A stretch of 64,000 bases of DNA from Caulobacter sp. NIBR2454 (GCF_027474405.1 NZ_CP114871.1:3047001-3111000), one strand, 5' to 3'. Shown: positions 43,581 to 52,830, numbered from the stretch's first letter. The notes: generated by a model not told the origin, from the sequence alone. Numbers and translations: made by a program.

Positions 43581-44508
43581 ATTGGTCAGGCGTGGTGACC
43601 GTCAGCCCGTCGCGGCGCAGGCGGTCCAGCACGCCGTTCTGGCTGACCAGCGAGCGCAGGCTCATCACCGCCACGCTGTGCCCCGGCGTCTTCAGCGCCG
43701 CGGCGATGGCCGCGGCCTGGGCGGCGTTGGCCTGGTTCACCTGATCGGCCATGCCCGGCAGGCCGTTGATGCACAGGTCATAGCTGCGCCGGCCGTCCAG
43801 GGCGGCGCGCACATTCCCCTCCGCCCAGGCGCGGGCCGTGGCCTGGAACACCACCGGCCCGGCCTCGACTTCCTCCAGCGCCACGTCCAGGCAGGTCAGG
43901 CCCGCCGACTCGGGCGCCGCCAGAACCGCCCGTCCCAGGACCACCGCCTCATAGGTGGCCGCCCGACCGGCCTTCACTCGAGCCTTCTTGGCCGCCTTGC
44001 CGATGGCCTTGTGCGGCTCGGCCGGGTCGATCCTCATGGCCTTGCGGTTGTCCGACAGCAGCATCAGAGCGCCGGCCACCGGCCGCCATTCCAGATACCG
44101 CTCGCCCTTCGTGCCCAGACGCACGGCGGCGTCCTCGACCCGCGCCTGCAGCGGCGGCGGCAGGGGCTGCACGTCCCGCCGCGCCTGCTTGCGCAGGGCT
44201 AGCAAACCGCCGATGTCGCCAAGGCCCGCCGTGGCCGCGGCCGGGAGGATCAGGCGGTTGGCGCCGTCCAACCTGCGTTTCAGGATCGTCTGGTCCCAGG
44301 CCAGCCCCCTGGGCAAGGCGCTAGGCGCGCCCAGCACATAGACCGTGCTGTCGCTATCGGTGACCTTCCACCAGGCCGGACCGGGCAGGCGCGCCTCGAC
44401 GATAAGCTCGTCCAGCAGGATGGCTTCGGGATCGATCAGTTCCTGGGCGTGGCTGATAGCCGGCGCCAAGCAGAGGGCCATCGCCAGGCCCGCAATCAAT
44501 CGACGCAT
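43579..44508 (-). CDS. TraB/GumN family protein, exported
   Basis: 309-residue protein with a signal peptide ([21 protein letters not shown]) and a TraB/GumN-like domain. The family start '[29 protein letters not shown]' (in pieces) is clear, with '[13 protein letters not shown]' and a C-terminal strand '[21 protein letters not shown]'. The group is related to Tiki-type metalloproteases, but the usual GxxH is replaced here by 'GAPSAL', so catalysis is doubtful. Divergent from mutL. Confidence 0.82.
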   Translation of the reverse strand: MRRLIAGLAMALCLAPAISHAQELIDPEAILLDELIVEARLPGPAWWKVTDSDSTVYVLGAPSALPRGLAWDQTILKRRLDGANRLILPAAATAGLGDIGGLLALRKQARRDVQPLPPPLQARVEDAAVRLGTKGERYLEWRPVAGALMLLSDNRKAMRIDPAEPHKAIGKAAKKARVKAGRAATYEAVVLGRAVLAAPESAGLTCLDVALEEVEAGPVVFQATARAWAEGNVRAALDGRRSYDLCINGLPGMADQVNQANAAQAAAIAAALKTPGHSVAVMSLRSLVSQNGVLDRLRRDGLTVTTPDQ

Positions 44509-44576
44509 TGATCGGTCTCCACGACGCCCCCGCCCCGGAATCGACCTATATTGATCAGCTTGGAACGAGCTTGACC

Positions 44577-46430
44577 ATGCCCATCCGCCGCCTCCCGCCC
44601 GAGACCGTCAACCGCATCGCCGCCGGCGAGGTGGTCGAACGCCCGGCCAGCGCCATCAAGGAGCTGGTCGAGAACGCCCTCGACGCCGGCGCCACGCGGG
44701 TCGAGGTCGAGGCTCACGGCGGCGGCCTGACCCGTATCCTGGTGGCCGACGACGGCTGCGGCCTGTCGCCGGACGAGCTGCTGCTGGCGGTCGAGCGCCA
44801 CGCCACCTCCAAGCTGTCGCCGCAGGAAGACGGCACCTGGGATCTGCTGCGCATCGCCACCTTGGGTTTCCGGGGCGAGGCCCTGCCCTCCATCGGTTCG
44901 GTCGCCCGCCTGTCGATCTCCTCCCGCGCAAAGGGAGCGTCCGACGCCCACAGCCTGCTGGTCGAGGGCGGCGCCATGGGCCAGCCGGCCCCCGCCGCCT
45001 TCCCCGGCCCGCACGGCGCCCGGGTCGAGGTCCGCGACCTGTTCTACGCCACCCCCGCCCGGCTGAAGTTCATGAAGTCCGAGCGTTCGGAAGCCATGGC
45101 CATCGCCGAGGAGATCAAGCGCCAGGCCATGGCGCACGAGGCCGTCGGCTTCACCCTCGACCTCGACGGCAAGCGCGTCCTGCGCCTGTCGGCCGAGCAT
45201 CCGGGACCGGACGGCCGGCTGGCCCGCCTCGCCGCCGTCCTGGGCCGCGACTTCCAGGACAACGCCATCCTGATCGACCAGGAGCGTGACGGCGTGCGCC
45301 TGACCGGTTTCGCCGGCCTGCCCACCTATTCGCGCGGCAACGCCGCCCACCAGTACCTGTTCGTCAACGGCCGCCCGGTCCGTGACCGGCTGCTGCAAGG
45401 GGCTTTGCGGGCGGCCTATGCCGACTATCTGGCCCGCGACCGCCATCCGACGGCGGCGCTCTATCTGGAGCTCGACCCGACCCAGGTGGACGTCAACGTC
45501 CATCCCGCCAAGGCCGAAGTGCGGTTCCGCGATCCCGCCCTGGTGCGCGGTCTGCTGATCGGCGCCCTGCGCCACAGCCTCGCCGCCGCCGGCCACCGTG
45601 CCTCGACCACCGTCGCGGCCGCGGCCCTGGGCGGCTTCCGGCCCCAGGGCGGCCCATCCCCCGCCGGCTTCTCGGCCTGGAGCGCCGGGGGCTGGACGCC
45701 TTCAGCCCCCCAGCCTCACACTGGCGTCCTGCCGGGCCTGACCCAGGTGTCCGCCCGGGTCGAGCCCAGCTTTGGCGAGGTGCTTGAACAGGCCGTCGCC
45801 TACGCAGATCATTCTCCCGCGTCCCAGCCCGGCTATGTCGATCCCATCGACCACCCGCTCGGCGCCGCGCGGGCGCAACTTCACGAGACCTACGTCGTCG
45901 CCCAGACCCGCGACGGCATCATCATCGTCGACCAGCACGCGGCCCACGAGCGCCTGGTCTATGAGCGGATGAAGGTCGAGATGGCCGGCGGCGGCGTCGC
46001 GCGCCAGGCCCTGCTGCTGCCGGAGGTGGTGGAACTCGATCCTGCCGAGGCCGAGCGCGTGGTCGCCAAGGCCGACGAGCTGGCCGAGATGGGCCTGATC
46101 GTCGAGGGCTTCGGCCCCGGCGCGGTGCTGGTGCGCGAGACCCCAGCCCTGCTGGGCGAGACGGACGCCGGCGCCCTGATCCGCGACATCGCCGATGACC
46201 TGTCGGAGAATGGCCAGGCCCTGGCCCTCAAGGAACGCATGGCCGAGGTCTGCGGCACCATGGCCTGCCACGGCTCCATCCGGGCCGGCCGCCGCTTGAC
46301 CGGCGCCGAGATGAACGCCCTCCTGCGCCAGATGGAGGCCACCCCGCATTCCGGTCAGTGCAACCACGGCCGCCCCACCTATGTGGAGCTGAAACTGGCC
46401 GACATCGAGCGGCTGTTCGGAAGACGCTGA
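44577..46430 (+). CDS. mutL: DNA mismatch repair protein MutL
   Basis: 617-residue GHKL ATPase that links MutS recognition to strand incision or excision. ATP-site motifs are '[16 protein letters not shown]' (motif I, catalytic Glu), 'DDGCGLS' (II), 'RHATSKL' and 'GFRGEAL' (III). The C-terminal dimerisation/endonuclease-type part has '[15 protein letters not shown]', 'CHGSIRAGR' and '[12 protein letters not shown]', as in MutL with zinc-site elements. The chosen ATG gives the standard '[24 protein letters not shown]' start (landmark). Confidence 0.97.
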   Translation: MPIRRLPPETVNRIAAGEVVERPASAIKELVENALDAGATRVEVEAHGGGLTRILVADDGCGLSPDELLLAVERHATSKLSPQEDGTWDLLRIATLGFRGEALPSIGSVARLSISSRAKGASDAHSLLVEGGAMGQPAPAAFPGPHGARVEVRDLFYATPARLKFMKSERSEAMAIAEEIKRQAMAHEAVGFTLDLDGKRVLRLSAEHPGPDGRLARLAAVLGRDFQDNAILIDQERDGVRLTGFAGLPTYSRGNAAHQYLFVNGRPVRDRLLQGALRAAYADYLARDRHPTAALYLELDPTQVDVNVHPAKAEVRFRDPALVRGLLIGALRHSLAAAGHRASTTVAAAALGGFRPQGGPSPAGFSAWSAGGWTPSAPQPHTGVLPGLTQVSARVEPSFGEVLEQAVAYADHSPASQPGYVDPIDHPLGAARAQLHETYVVAQTRDGIIIVDQHAAHERLVYERMKVEMAGGGVARQALLLPEVVELDPAEAERVVAKADELAEMGLIVEGFGPGAVLVRETPALLGETDAGALIRDIADDLSENGQALALKERMAEVCGTMACHGSIRAGRRLTGAEMNALLRQMEATPHSGQCNHGRPTYVELKLADIERLFGRR

Positions 46431-46437
46431 CCCCTTT

Positions 46438-46473
46438 TCTCCTGCCCTGTAGCGAAGCGTACGGGGCAGGAGA
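46438..46473. repeat. hairpin repeat after mutL
   Basis: TCTCCTGCCCTGTA (46438-46451) pairs with the facing arm (46460-46473), 14 pairs including one G-T, around an 8-base loop. There is no T run on either side, so it is a REP-like palindrome or a mRNA 3' stabiliser rather than a terminator. Confidence 0.6.
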
Positions 46474-46556
46474 AGCGGCCAGCACGAGCGCTCCGCCGAC
46501 GCCGTGGTGCTGACCTGGGACGACTGATCTGCTAGGCTGAAGCCTCCTAACCGAGG

Positions 46557-46676
46557 ATGCCGATGTCTTCCGCCCAAGAGGCCTGGGCCTAAGGGACTGT
46601 CCGCCGAAAGGCCTGACGGTCCCGCGAGCCCCCTGACCGCCCGTCGCTGATCTCAGCGGCGCGATCCGTCATGCCT
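46557..46676 (+). promoter_or_regulatory. structured leader with a short ORF before yjhX
   Basis: The 262-base gap before yjhX is not empty. A GAGGA site precedes a 9-11-codon ORF (46557 or 46563 to 46592; peptide MSSAQEAWA or MPMSSAQEAWA). Then 46609-46619 pairs with 46666-46676 over ten of eleven bases (AGGCCTGACGG with CCGTCATGCCT), enclosing the perfect hairpin CGCTGATCTCAGCG (46645-46658). Together this has the look of an attenuator or translation-coupled leader. Confidence 0.4.
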
Positions 46677-46692
46677 CTTCGGAAGACCTCAA

Positions 46693-46968
46693 GTGAACAT
46701 CTCCAAACCGCAGCAAAGGACGCTGCACGCGCTCGCACAAGGCGGGCGCATCCAACTCGTGCGCGACGACCGTGGCGCCATCATCGACGCCGAATGCCTC
46801 AGCCATGAGGGATGGCGCCTGGGCGACTGCAACCTCGGCGTCTTCAAGACCCTGAAAAAACGTGGCCTGATCGCCAGCCACCGCGGCCAGCCCTATCGCA
46901 TCACCCGAGAAGGTCTGCACAGGCTGCGCTCGCAGCTCGACAACCGGGTTTCGGCCAAGCGCTGGTGA
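46693..46968 (+). CDS. yjhX: YjhX/UPF0386 family protein (putative toxin, no partner seen)
   Basis: 91-residue protein closely matching the YjhX (UPF0386) family by eye: '[18 protein letters not shown]' at the start, '[27 protein letters not shown]' in the middle and '[21 protein letters not shown]' at the end, a winged-helix-like layout. In E. coli YjhX is reported as a toxin of a TA pair with YjhQ, a GNAT antitoxin. No GNAT gene adjoins here, so toxicity is doubtful. GTG start. Structured leader upstream and hairpin downstream. Confidence 0.85.
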   Translation: MNISKPQQRTLHALAQGGRIQLVRDDRGAIIDAECLSHEGWRLGDCNLGVFKTLKKRGLIASHRGQPYRITREGLHRLRSQLDNRVSAKRW

Positions 46969-46974
46969 CGACCC

Positions 46975-47004
46975 GCCCGCCGACGGTCCAAGCTGTCGGC
47001 GGGC
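46975..47004. terminator. hairpin between convergent yjhX and SDR genes
   Basis: GCCCGCCGAC (46975-46984) pairs perfectly with GTCGGCGGGC (46995-47004) over 10 bp. T runs are lacking on both strands, so termination would be factor-assisted or weak. Confidence 0.45.
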
Positions 47005-47011
47005 GACGCCC

Positions 47012-47734
47012 TCAAAAGGGGATCGGCGTTCCGTCCCAGGCGATCAGGCGGCCGCTGCTTTGCGCATCCGTCCCATCGATCACCTCCAGCAGACGCGCGG
47101 CGCTGTAAGCGGGGGTGAACAGCTTCTCCGCCGCTACGCCCGACTGGAACGGCCGGCTCAGGCCCGTGTCCACCGTACCCGGATGCAGGGCCAGCAGCAC
47201 CGCGTCGGGCCGCAGGCGCGCGGTCTCCACCGCCATCGTCCGGATCAGTTGGTTCAGCGCGGCCTTCGACGCGCGATAGGCGTGCCACCCGCCAAGCCGG
47301 TTATCCTCGATGCTCCCCACCCGCGCCGACAGGGCGGCGAAAACGCTCTTTCCGGTTTTCGGCAGCAGGGGAAGGAAATGCTTGGCCGCCAGGGCGGGAC
47401 CGATCGCATTGACCTGGAACGCCTTGGCCAGCATCTGCGGATCAAGGGCGCGGAAGGTCTTCTCCGGCGTCAGCCCCTCGCCCTGCAGAAGGCCGCTGGC
47501 GATGAAGACCAGGCGGATGGGGATATCGTCGTCGGCCAGGCGGGCGGCCGCGGCGGCGATGCTGGCCTCGTCCTCAAGGTCGATCCGGTCCTCGGCTCTG
47601 GCGGCCGAGCGTGACAGGCGCACGACCTCCAGCCCGCTGGCCTCGATCAACTCGGCCACGGCCCCGCCGATCCCGCCGGAGGCCCCGACCACCACCGCTC
47701 GCCCGGGTCGTGGAAGGCTGGCCAGGGCCGTCAT
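47012..47734 (-). CDS. short-chain dehydrogenase/reductase (C-factor-like)
   Basis: 240-residue classical SDR. The nucleotide motif is 'VVGASGGIGGAVAELI' (GxxxGIG) near residue 15; the catalytic Tyr-x-x-x-Lys is 'YRASK' in 'GWHAYRASKAALNQ'; the Ser is in 'FAALSARVGSIEDN'. It resembles CsgA/C-factor-type SDRs with a shortened core. Substrate unknown. Its start overlaps the rsmD stop, so the two genes are coupled. Confidence 0.9.
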   Translation of the reverse strand: MTALASLPRPGRAVVVGASGGIGGAVAELIEASGLEVVRLSRSAARAEDRIDLEDEASIAAAAARLADDDIPIRLVFIASGLLQGEGLTPEKTFRALDPQMLAKAFQVNAIGPALAAKHFLPLLPKTGKSVFAALSARVGSIEDNRLGGWHAYRASKAALNQLIRTMAVETARLRPDAVLLALHPGTVDTGLSRPFQSGVAAEKLFTPAYSAARLLEVIDGTDAQSSGRLIAWDGTPIPF

Positions 47735-48297
47735 CAGATCACCCGCAGAAAGAACACCTTGGCCGCGCCGTACTTGCGCTCGTCCAGCAGCTCGAAGCCA
47801 TCCACCGAAGGGGCCGGCTCGTCGTCGCCCTTCTCCAACATGGCCACGGCGCCGGGCGCCAGCCAGCCCCCGGACAGCAGGCCGGCCAAGGCTTTCTCGC
47901 CCAGCCCCTTGCGATACGGCGGGTCGAGGAAGGCCAGTTCGAACGGCGCTCCGGCGCTGGCCGGGCGCTGGCCCAGGTCCGTGGCGTCGCGACGATGCAC
48001 GCGGGTGTTCCCGAACAGGCCGAAGGCGTCGACGTTCTCGCGGATCGCGCCGCGCGCCGCCTCATCCGTCTCCACGAACAGGCAGAAGGCCGCCCCGCGC
48101 GAGATGGCTTCAAAGCCCAAAGCGCCCGAGCCTGCGAACACATCGATCACCCGCAGGTCGCGCACCCCCGGCGACCAGTCGGCATGCTCCAGGATGTTGA
48201 ACACCGCCTGCCGTGCGCGATCGGAAGTCGGCCGCGTGGCCGAGCCTTCCGGCGCGGATATGGCCTTGCCGCGAAAGGTCCCCGAGACGATCCGCAT
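47734..48297 (-). CDS. rsmD: 16S rRNA (guanine966-N2)-methyltransferase RsmD
   Basis: SAM-dependent methyltransferase modifying G966 of 16S rRNA. 187 residues. 'MRIVSGTFRGKAISAPEGSATRPTSDRARQAVFNIL' (landmarks) is diagnostic, with 'VIDVFAGSGALGFEAISRGA' for SAM binding and the catalytic 'LDPPYRKG'. It ends overlapping the SDR gene and starts four bases after the pseudouridine synthase stop, giving a three-gene operon. Confidence 0.95.
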   Translation of the reverse strand: MRIVSGTFRGKAISAPEGSATRPTSDRARQAVFNILEHADWSPGVRDLRVIDVFAGSGALGFEAISRGAAFCLFVETDEAARGAIRENVDAFGLFGNTRVHRRDATDLGQRPASAGAPFELAFLDPPYRKGLGEKALAGLLSGGWLAPGAVAMLEKGDDEPAPSVDGFELLDERKYGAAKVFFLRVI

Positions 48298-48300
48298 GCC

Positions 48301-49596
48301 CTAGCCCTTCTTCGGCCCCGGCCGCTTGGGGCCGTCAGGCTTTTTGGGCGCGTGGCTCGGCTTCTTTTTCGGCTTGGCCCAGCCGGCCTTGTAGACCGGC
48401 TTGTCGGCGGCGGCGTCCGCCGCTGCGCCTGGGCGGGGCTTGCGGGACTTGTCGGCGCGGCGCGGGTCGCTGGTCTCCAGGCCCGGCGCCCGGAACGGCT
48501 TCTTGAAGCCCCCCGCCTTCACACCAGGACGGGCGGCGGGGCCGCGCGGACGCTCATCCTCGTCGCGAGGGCGGCGGGGCACGAAGTCGCGACCGCCCGG
48601 CTTGCGGGGGCCGTCGTCGCGGCGGTCATCGGCGCGCGGCGGACCGCGACGGCTGTCCTTGCGGTCATCCCGCTTTTCCGGCCCAGGGGCGCGACGCTCG
48701 AACTTGCCGCCGCCGCGACGGGGGGCGGGCTCGTCCGCCTCGACCACCGCGCCGGAGCCGCGATAGGCCGGCCGGTCGCCCAGGGGCATGGAGCCCGGCG
48801 TGATGTGCTCGGCCAGCAGTTCGCGGATCACCCGGGGCCCGACCTCCTCCACCTCGCCCGGCGCCAGCGTGCCCAGCGAGAACGGGCCATAGGCCAGGCG
48901 GATCAGGCGGTTGACCTTCAGGTCCAGGGCTTCCAGCACCCGGCGCACTTCGCGGTTCTTGCCCTCGGCCAGGGTCACCGTGATCCAGACGTTGCGGCCG
49001 AAGTTGTCGGGGCCCTTGGCCTTGTCCAGGCTGGCCTCGATGGGGCCGTACTTCACGCCCTCGACGGTGATGCCGTTCTTCAGGCGGTCCAGCTTCTCTT
49101 GCGTCGTGTGGCCGAAGGCGCGGGCGCGGTAGCGGCGCGGCCAGCCGCTGGACGGCAGTTCCAGCGCGCGGGTCAGGCCGCCGTCATTGGTCAGCAGCAG
49201 CAGGCCCTCGGAATTCAGATCCAGACGCCCGACCGAGATCACCCGCCCGATCTCCTTGGGCAGGGCCTGGAACACCGTCGGCCGCCCCTTGGGGTCGTTG
49301 TGGGTGGTCACCAGGCCGACCGGCTTGTGATAGCGGAACACGCGGGTGGGTTCGGCCGAGCCGACCACCACGCCGTCGACGGTCAGGATGTCTTTGTCGC
49401 CGACCTTGACGGCCGGATGGGTCAGAACAATCCCGTTCAGGGCCACGCGGCCGGCCTCGACCAGGCGCTCGACCTCGCGGCGCGAGGCCACGCCCGCGCG
49501 GGCCAGGGCCTTGGCGATCCGCTCGCCGCCGGCGTCGCCGCCTTGACCGCTGGCGGCCTCGTCCTTCAGGTGGGGGTCGTAAGTCTTCTTGTTCAT
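48301..49596 (-). CDS. RsuA/RluB-type pseudouridine synthase with long basic tail
   Basis: 431-residue rRNA pseudouridine synthase. S4 RNA-binding domain at about 25-75 ('RIAKALARAGVASRREVERLVEAGRVALNG' in pieces). Catalytic domain with 'SVGRLDLNSEGLLLLTNDG', in which the Asp is the catalytic base, and 'EGKNREVRRVLEALDLKVNRLIRLAYG' (landmarks). From about residue 265 to the end is a low-complexity tail rich in Arg, Gly, Pro, Lys and Asp, ending 'KRPGPKKG', probably disordered and RNA-binding. RluB (23S U2605) is the best guess among RsuA/RluB/E/F. Confidence 0.88.
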   Translation of the reverse strand: MNKKTYDPHLKDEAASGQGGDAGGERIAKALARAGVASRREVERLVEAGRVALNGIVLTHPAVKVGDKDILTVDGVVVGSAEPTRVFRYHKPVGLVTTHNDPKGRPTVFQALPKEIGRVISVGRLDLNSEGLLLLTNDGGLTRALELPSSGWPRRYRARAFGHTTQEKLDRLKNGITVEGVKYGPIEASLDKAKGPDNFGRNVWITVTLAEGKNREVRRVLEALDLKVNRLIRLAYGPFSLGTLAPGEVEEVGPRVIRELLAEHITPGSMPLGDRPAYRGSGAVVEADEPAPRRGGGKFERRAPGPEKRDDRKDSRRGPPRADDRRDDGPRKPGGRDFVPRRPRDEDERPRGPAARPGVKAGGFKKPFRAPGLETSDPRRADKSRKPRPGAAADAAADKPVYKAGWAKPKKKPSHAPKKPDGPKRPGPKKG

Positions 49597-49647
49597 GTCG
49601 TCCTGCTTTGGGCCGGGCGCATCTCACGATGGGCCGTAAAGTCGCAA

Positions 49648-50148
49648 ATGCGCAAAGAACCGCCTGACGATCAAGTCGCCCTGCACGACGCCATGGCCCT
49701 TGCGCTGGAACAGGCGCGGGCCGCCGCCGAGCGTGGGGAGACCCCCGTGGGCGCCGTGATCCTCGATCCGGCCACGGGCGAGATCGTCGCCGCCGCCGGC
49801 AACGGCCCCATCGGCGCCCACGACCCCACCGCCCACGCCGAGATCGCCGCCATGCGCATCGCGGCGCAAAAGCTTGGCAACTATCGCCTCACCGGCCTGA
49901 CCCTGGTGGTGACGCTGGAGCCTTGCGCCATGTGCGCCGGCGCCATCAGCCATGCCCGCATCGGCCGCGTGGTCTATGGCGCCGATGATCCCAAGGGCGG
50001 AGCCGTGGCCCATGGTCCGAAGTTCTTCGAACAGCCCACCTGCCACTGGCGGCCAAGCGTCGACGCCGGGATAATGGCGGACGACAGCGCCGACCTGCTG
50101 CGCGGCTTCTTCAAGGCTCGCCGGAAAACCAAGGGAGATGCAGCGTGA
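49648..50148 (+). CDS. tadA: tRNA-specific adenosine deaminase TadA
   Basis: Converts wobble A34 of tRNA-Arg(ACG) to inosine. 166 residues. The zinc site H63-x-E65 ('AHAEIAAMR') and C93/C96 ('PCAMCAGAI') with the proton-shuttle Glu are intact. 'ETPVGAVILD' near residue 31 is typical. The start at 49648 gives MRKEPPDDQ. Its stop overlaps the GTG start of the DUF6265 gene, showing coupling. Confidence 0.95.
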   Translation: MRKEPPDDQVALHDAMALALEQARAAAERGETPVGAVILDPATGEIVAAAGNGPIGAHDPTAHAEIAAMRIAAQKLGNYRLTGLTLVVTLEPCAMCAGAISHARIGRVVYGADDPKGGAVAHGPKFFEQPTCHWRPSVDAGIMADDSADLLRGFFKARRKTKGDAA

Positions 50149-50585
50149 AGGCCCTGACCTTGATCACCCTGCTAGCCAGCGCACCAGCCGTTCAGCCCGT
50201 TGAGGAGCTGTCCTGGCTGGTCGGAAGCTGGACGCAGAAGACCGCCGAGCGGGATGTCGTCGAGACCTGGGAGCCGCTCGCCAGCGGCGTCATGAAAGGC
50301 GTGAGCGTCACCAAGCGGCCGAACCGGCCCGACTTCGTCGAGACCACGACGATCACCACCGAAGCCGCGGGCCCGACCTTCACCGCCACCATCCCCGGCC
50401 AGGCGCCGACGGCCTTCGTCCGCCTGCCCGGCCCGCCGGGCGAGGCTGTGTTCGAGAACAAGGCCCACGACTTCCCGCAACGCGTCATCTACCGCCGCTG
50501 CGACGAGGACCTCTGCGCTGCGATCGAGGGGACCGTGAAGGGCGAACCCCGGCGCTCTGAGTGGCGGTACCGGCGGATGCGGTAG
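50145..50585 (+). CDS. DUF6265 family exported protein
   Basis: 146-residue protein, GTG start overlapping the tadA stop. Short signal-like N-terminus (MKALTLITLLASAPAV). The DUF6265 pattern 'LSWLVGSWTQK', 'ETWEPLASGVMKGVS' and 'FENKAHDFPQRVIYRR' indicates a lipocalin-like beta barrel. Ligand and role unknown. A family A repeat follows its stop. Confidence 0.82.
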   Translation: MKALTLITLLASAPAVQPVEELSWLVGSWTQKTAERDVVETWEPLASGVMKGVSVTKRPNRPDFVETTTITTEAAGPTFTATIPGQAPTAFVRLPGPPGEAVFENKAHDFPQRVIYRRCDEDLCAAIEGTVKGEPRRSEWRYRRMR

Positions 50586-50591
50586 GCCCCT

Positions 50592-50693
50592 TGCGTGCTT
50601 CGAGACGCGCTTATGCGCTCCTCAGCATGGCGAGCCCTTTAGCCAACTGAATCCGTCATCCTGAGGAGGCCAGAGGTCGTCTCGAAGGACGCA
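50592..50693. repeat. palindromic intergenic repeat, family A (copy 2)
   Basis: Arms 50592-50633 and 50654-50693 match those of the copies at 24666 and 56237: left TGCGTGCTTCGAGACGCGC, right starting CGTCATCCTGAGGAGGCC and ending CTCGAAGGACGCA. It fills the gap between the convergent DUF6265 and GNAT genes. Confidence 0.8.
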
Positions 50694-50701
50694 CCGCCCC
50701 C

Positions 50702-51292
50702 TCAGACGAAATCCTCGCTCAGCCGGAAATCCAGCCGCTGCTTGACGCCCGGCCAGTCGTAGTCGGTGATCGAGAACACCGCCGTATCCCGCACGTGGCC
50801 GGTCCAGGTGATCTTGTGGTTGCGCAGCACGCCTTCCTTGCTGGCGCCCAACTTCAGCACCGCGGCCTGGCTGCGGGCGTTGCGCACGTCGACCATGAAC
50901 TCGATGCGGATGGCCCCGGCCTCGAAGGCGTGGGTCAGCATCAGGCGTTTGACTTCCGGGTTCACCGGGCCGGACCGGGCGTCGGGGTGCAGGAAGGTGG
51001 CCCCCACCTCCAACCCGCTATGGGCGGGGCGCATGTTCAGGTAGCTGGACGTGCCGACCACCTTGCCGTCCTCCAGCCGCCGGATGGCGTAGGCGATGCG
51101 CTCGCCGCGATCGGTCTCGGCCTGGAGGGCGCCCCACCAGTCGTCAAAGCCTTCGCCGCAGCCATTGGTCGACATGATCTCCCAGGCTTCGGGATCGCAA
51201 TCGACGGCCCCGCGCAGTTCGTCGCGCAGTTCCGGGGTGACGGGTTCGAGCCGCACATAGCGGCCCTCGAGGGGGGTGGCTCTCAGATGCAT
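50702..51292 (-). CDS. GNAT family N-acetyltransferase
   Basis: 196-residue acetyltransferase of the RimJ/RimL-like group. 'LEGRYVRLEPVTPE' near the start, 'YAIRRLEDGKVVGTSSYLNMRP' for strands 2-4, 'FMVDVRNARSQAAVLKLGASKEGVLRNH' (in pieces) for the acetyl-CoA helix region. Likely acetylates a protein N-terminus or small amine. The ATG at 51292 is preferred to a GTG at 51313. Divergent from the acyl-CoA dehydrogenase over a palindrome. Not the YjhQ partner of yjhX: it is 4 kb away and of another subgroup. Confidence 0.83.
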   Translation of the reverse strand: MHLRATPLEGRYVRLEPVTPELRDELRGAVDCDPEAWEIMSTNGCGEGFDDWWGALQAETDRGERIAYAIRRLEDGKVVGTSSYLNMRPAHSGLEVGATFLHPDARSGPVNPEVKRLMLTHAFEAGAIRIEFMVDVRNARSQAAVLKLGASKEGVLRNHKITWTGHVRDTAVFSITDYDWPGVKQRLDFRLSEDFV

Positions 51293-51368
51293 GCGCCCAA
51301 TCTGCCGTTCCACCCGGGAGTCGGCAAGGCGGCGCTTGCCGCACGCGTCAACTCGTGCAAAATACGAT

Positions 51369-51382
51369 CAAACAAGCGTTTG
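51369..51382. promoter_or_regulatory. PsrA/FadR-type palindrome before the acyl-CoA dehydrogenase
   Basis: CAAAC-AAGC-GTTTG is a perfect inverted repeat (T and A outside extend it to 6+6), matching the PsrA/TetR-family pattern CAAAC-N2-4-GTTTG known from fatty-acid-degradation promoters. It lies 24-37 bases upstream of the dehydrogenase start and could also govern the divergent GNAT gene. Confidence 0.55.
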
Positions 51383-51405
51383 AACTATAAGGGATGGGCC
51401 GCGCC

Positions 51406-52713
51406 ATGGATTTTGACATCTCCCCCAAGCAACGGATGTTTCTGGACCGCGTGGTCGCCTTCATGGACGAGCACATCCGCCCCGCCGTGCCGGAATACGA
51501 GCGCGAGATGAACGTCCTGGGCGACGAGCGCTGGAAAGTCGTTCAGGTCGTCGAGGAGCTTAAGAAGAAGGCGAAGGCCGCCGGCCTGTGGAACTTCTTC
51601 ATGCCGCCGCACAGCGGCCAGACCCATGTGGATGACACCTTCCAGTTCGAGGGCGTGCAGCTCACCAACCTGGAATACAGCCTGATCGCCGAACAACTGG
51701 GCAAGATCGGCTTCGCCTCGGAGGTCTTCAACTGCTCGGCGCCCGACACCGGCAACATGGAAGTGCTGATGCGCTACGGCACGCTGGAGCAGAAGGAGCG
51801 CTGGCTGCGCCCGCTGATGAACGGCGAGATTCGCAGCGCCTTCCTGATGACCGAGCCGGAGGTGGCCTCGTCGGACGCCACCAACATCGAGACCCGCATC
51901 GAACGCGATGGCGACCACTACGTCATCAACGGCCGCAAGTGGTGGTCCTCTGGCGTGGGCGATCCGCGCTGCAAGGTCGCCATCGTCATGGGCAAGACCG
52001 ATCCCGACAACCCCAGCCGCCACCAGCAGCAGAGCCAGGTCCTGGTTCCCCTGGACGCGCCGGGCATCGAGATCGTCCGCATGCTGCCGGTGTTCGGCTA
52101 TGACGACGCCCCGCACGGCCACGCCGAAGTGATCCTCAAGAACGTCCGCGTGCCGGTCGAGGAAGCGCTTATCCTCGGCGAGGGTCGCGGCTTCGAGATC
52201 GCCCAGGGGCGGCTTGGCCCAGGCCGCATCCACCACTGCATGCGCACCATCGGCACGGCGGAAGTCGCGCTGGAAAAGATGTGCAAGCGCCTGATGAGCC
52301 GCAAGGCGTTCGGCAAGTACATCTCCGACCATTCGGTCTGGGAGGAGCGCATCGCCGACGCCCGCATCGACATCGAGATGTGCCGCCTGCTGTGCCTCAA
52401 GGCCGCCGACATGATGGACAAGGCCGGCAACAAGTCGGCCCGTCTGGAGATCGCCATGATCAAGGTCGCGGCCCCGCGCCTGGCCCTGAAGATCATCGAC
52501 GACGCCATCCAGGCCCACGGCGGCGGCGGCGTGACCACCGACTTCGGCCTGGCCAAGGCCTATGCCGGCATCCGCACCCTGCGCCTGGCCGACGGCCCGG
52601 ATGAGGTCCACCAACGCACCATCGCCCGTATGGAGTACTCGAAGTACGGCGATCTGGCCGCCCGCAGGCGCGCCGAAAAGGACCGCGACCTGGAAGTGGC
52701 GGGAATTCGGTAG
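51406..52713 (+). CDS. acyl-CoA dehydrogenase (ACAD10/11-like)
   Basis: 435-residue FAD-dependent dehydrogenase introducing the alpha-beta double bond into acyl-CoA in beta-oxidation. The long N-terminal helix region '[22 protein letters not shown]', '[18 protein letters not shown]' (FAD loop) and '[34 protein letters not shown]' (landmarks) are those of the larger ACAD10/11 subfamily. Catalytic base position is not certain by eye. The start is M at 51406 with AAGGGA upstream; an alternative is 51394. A PsrA-like operator fits its role. Confidence 0.92.
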   Translation: MDFDISPKQRMFLDRVVAFMDEHIRPAVPEYEREMNVLGDERWKVVQVVEELKKKAKAAGLWNFFMPPHSGQTHVDDTFQFEGVQLTNLEYSLIAEQLGKIGFASEVFNCSAPDTGNMEVLMRYGTLEQKERWLRPLMNGEIRSAFLMTEPEVASSDATNIETRIERDGDHYVINGRKWWSSGVGDPRCKVAIVMGKTDPDNPSRHQQQSQVLVPLDAPGIEIVRMLPVFGYDDAPHGHAEVILKNVRVPVEEALILGEGRGFEIAQGRLGPGRIHHCMRTIGTAEVALEKMCKRLMSRKAFGKYISDHSVWEERIADARIDIEMCRLLCLKAADMMDKAGNKSARLEIAMIKVAAPRLALKIIDDAIQAHGGGGVTTDFGLAKAYAGIRTLRLADGPDEVHQRTIARMEYSKYGDLAARRRAEKDRDLEVAGIR

Positions 52714-52715
52714 GG

Positions 52716-52829
52716 CCAAGGTCTTCCCCCGCTGGGGGAGGGGGACCACGAAGTGGTGGAGGGGGCTTGCTGACTCAGCAGGCCCCCTCCGTCCTTTCAG
52801 GACACCTCCCCCAGTGGGGGAGGACCTGG
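52716..52829. repeat. cruciform intergenic repeat, family D
   Basis: Outer arms resembling CCAAGGTCTTCCCCC...GGGGGAGG face an inverted copy ending CCTCCCCCAGTGGGGGAGGACCTGG. The inner stem is GGAGGGGGC (52758-52766) with GCCCCCTCC (52782-52790). It fills the gap between convergent genes and also encodes the tail of transcripts from the left. Confidence 0.75.
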
Positions 52830-52830
52830 A

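Noticed and set aside
47611..49640. Upstream extension of the tadA frame over about 2 kb
   Set aside because: It covers rsmD and the pseudouridine synthase antisense; only the part from 49648 matches TadA.
50702..51313. The GNAT gene as the YjhQ-type antitoxin of yjhX
   Set aside because: It is about 4 kb away, on the opposite strand, in a different transcription unit, and of the RimJ/RimL-like subgroup.
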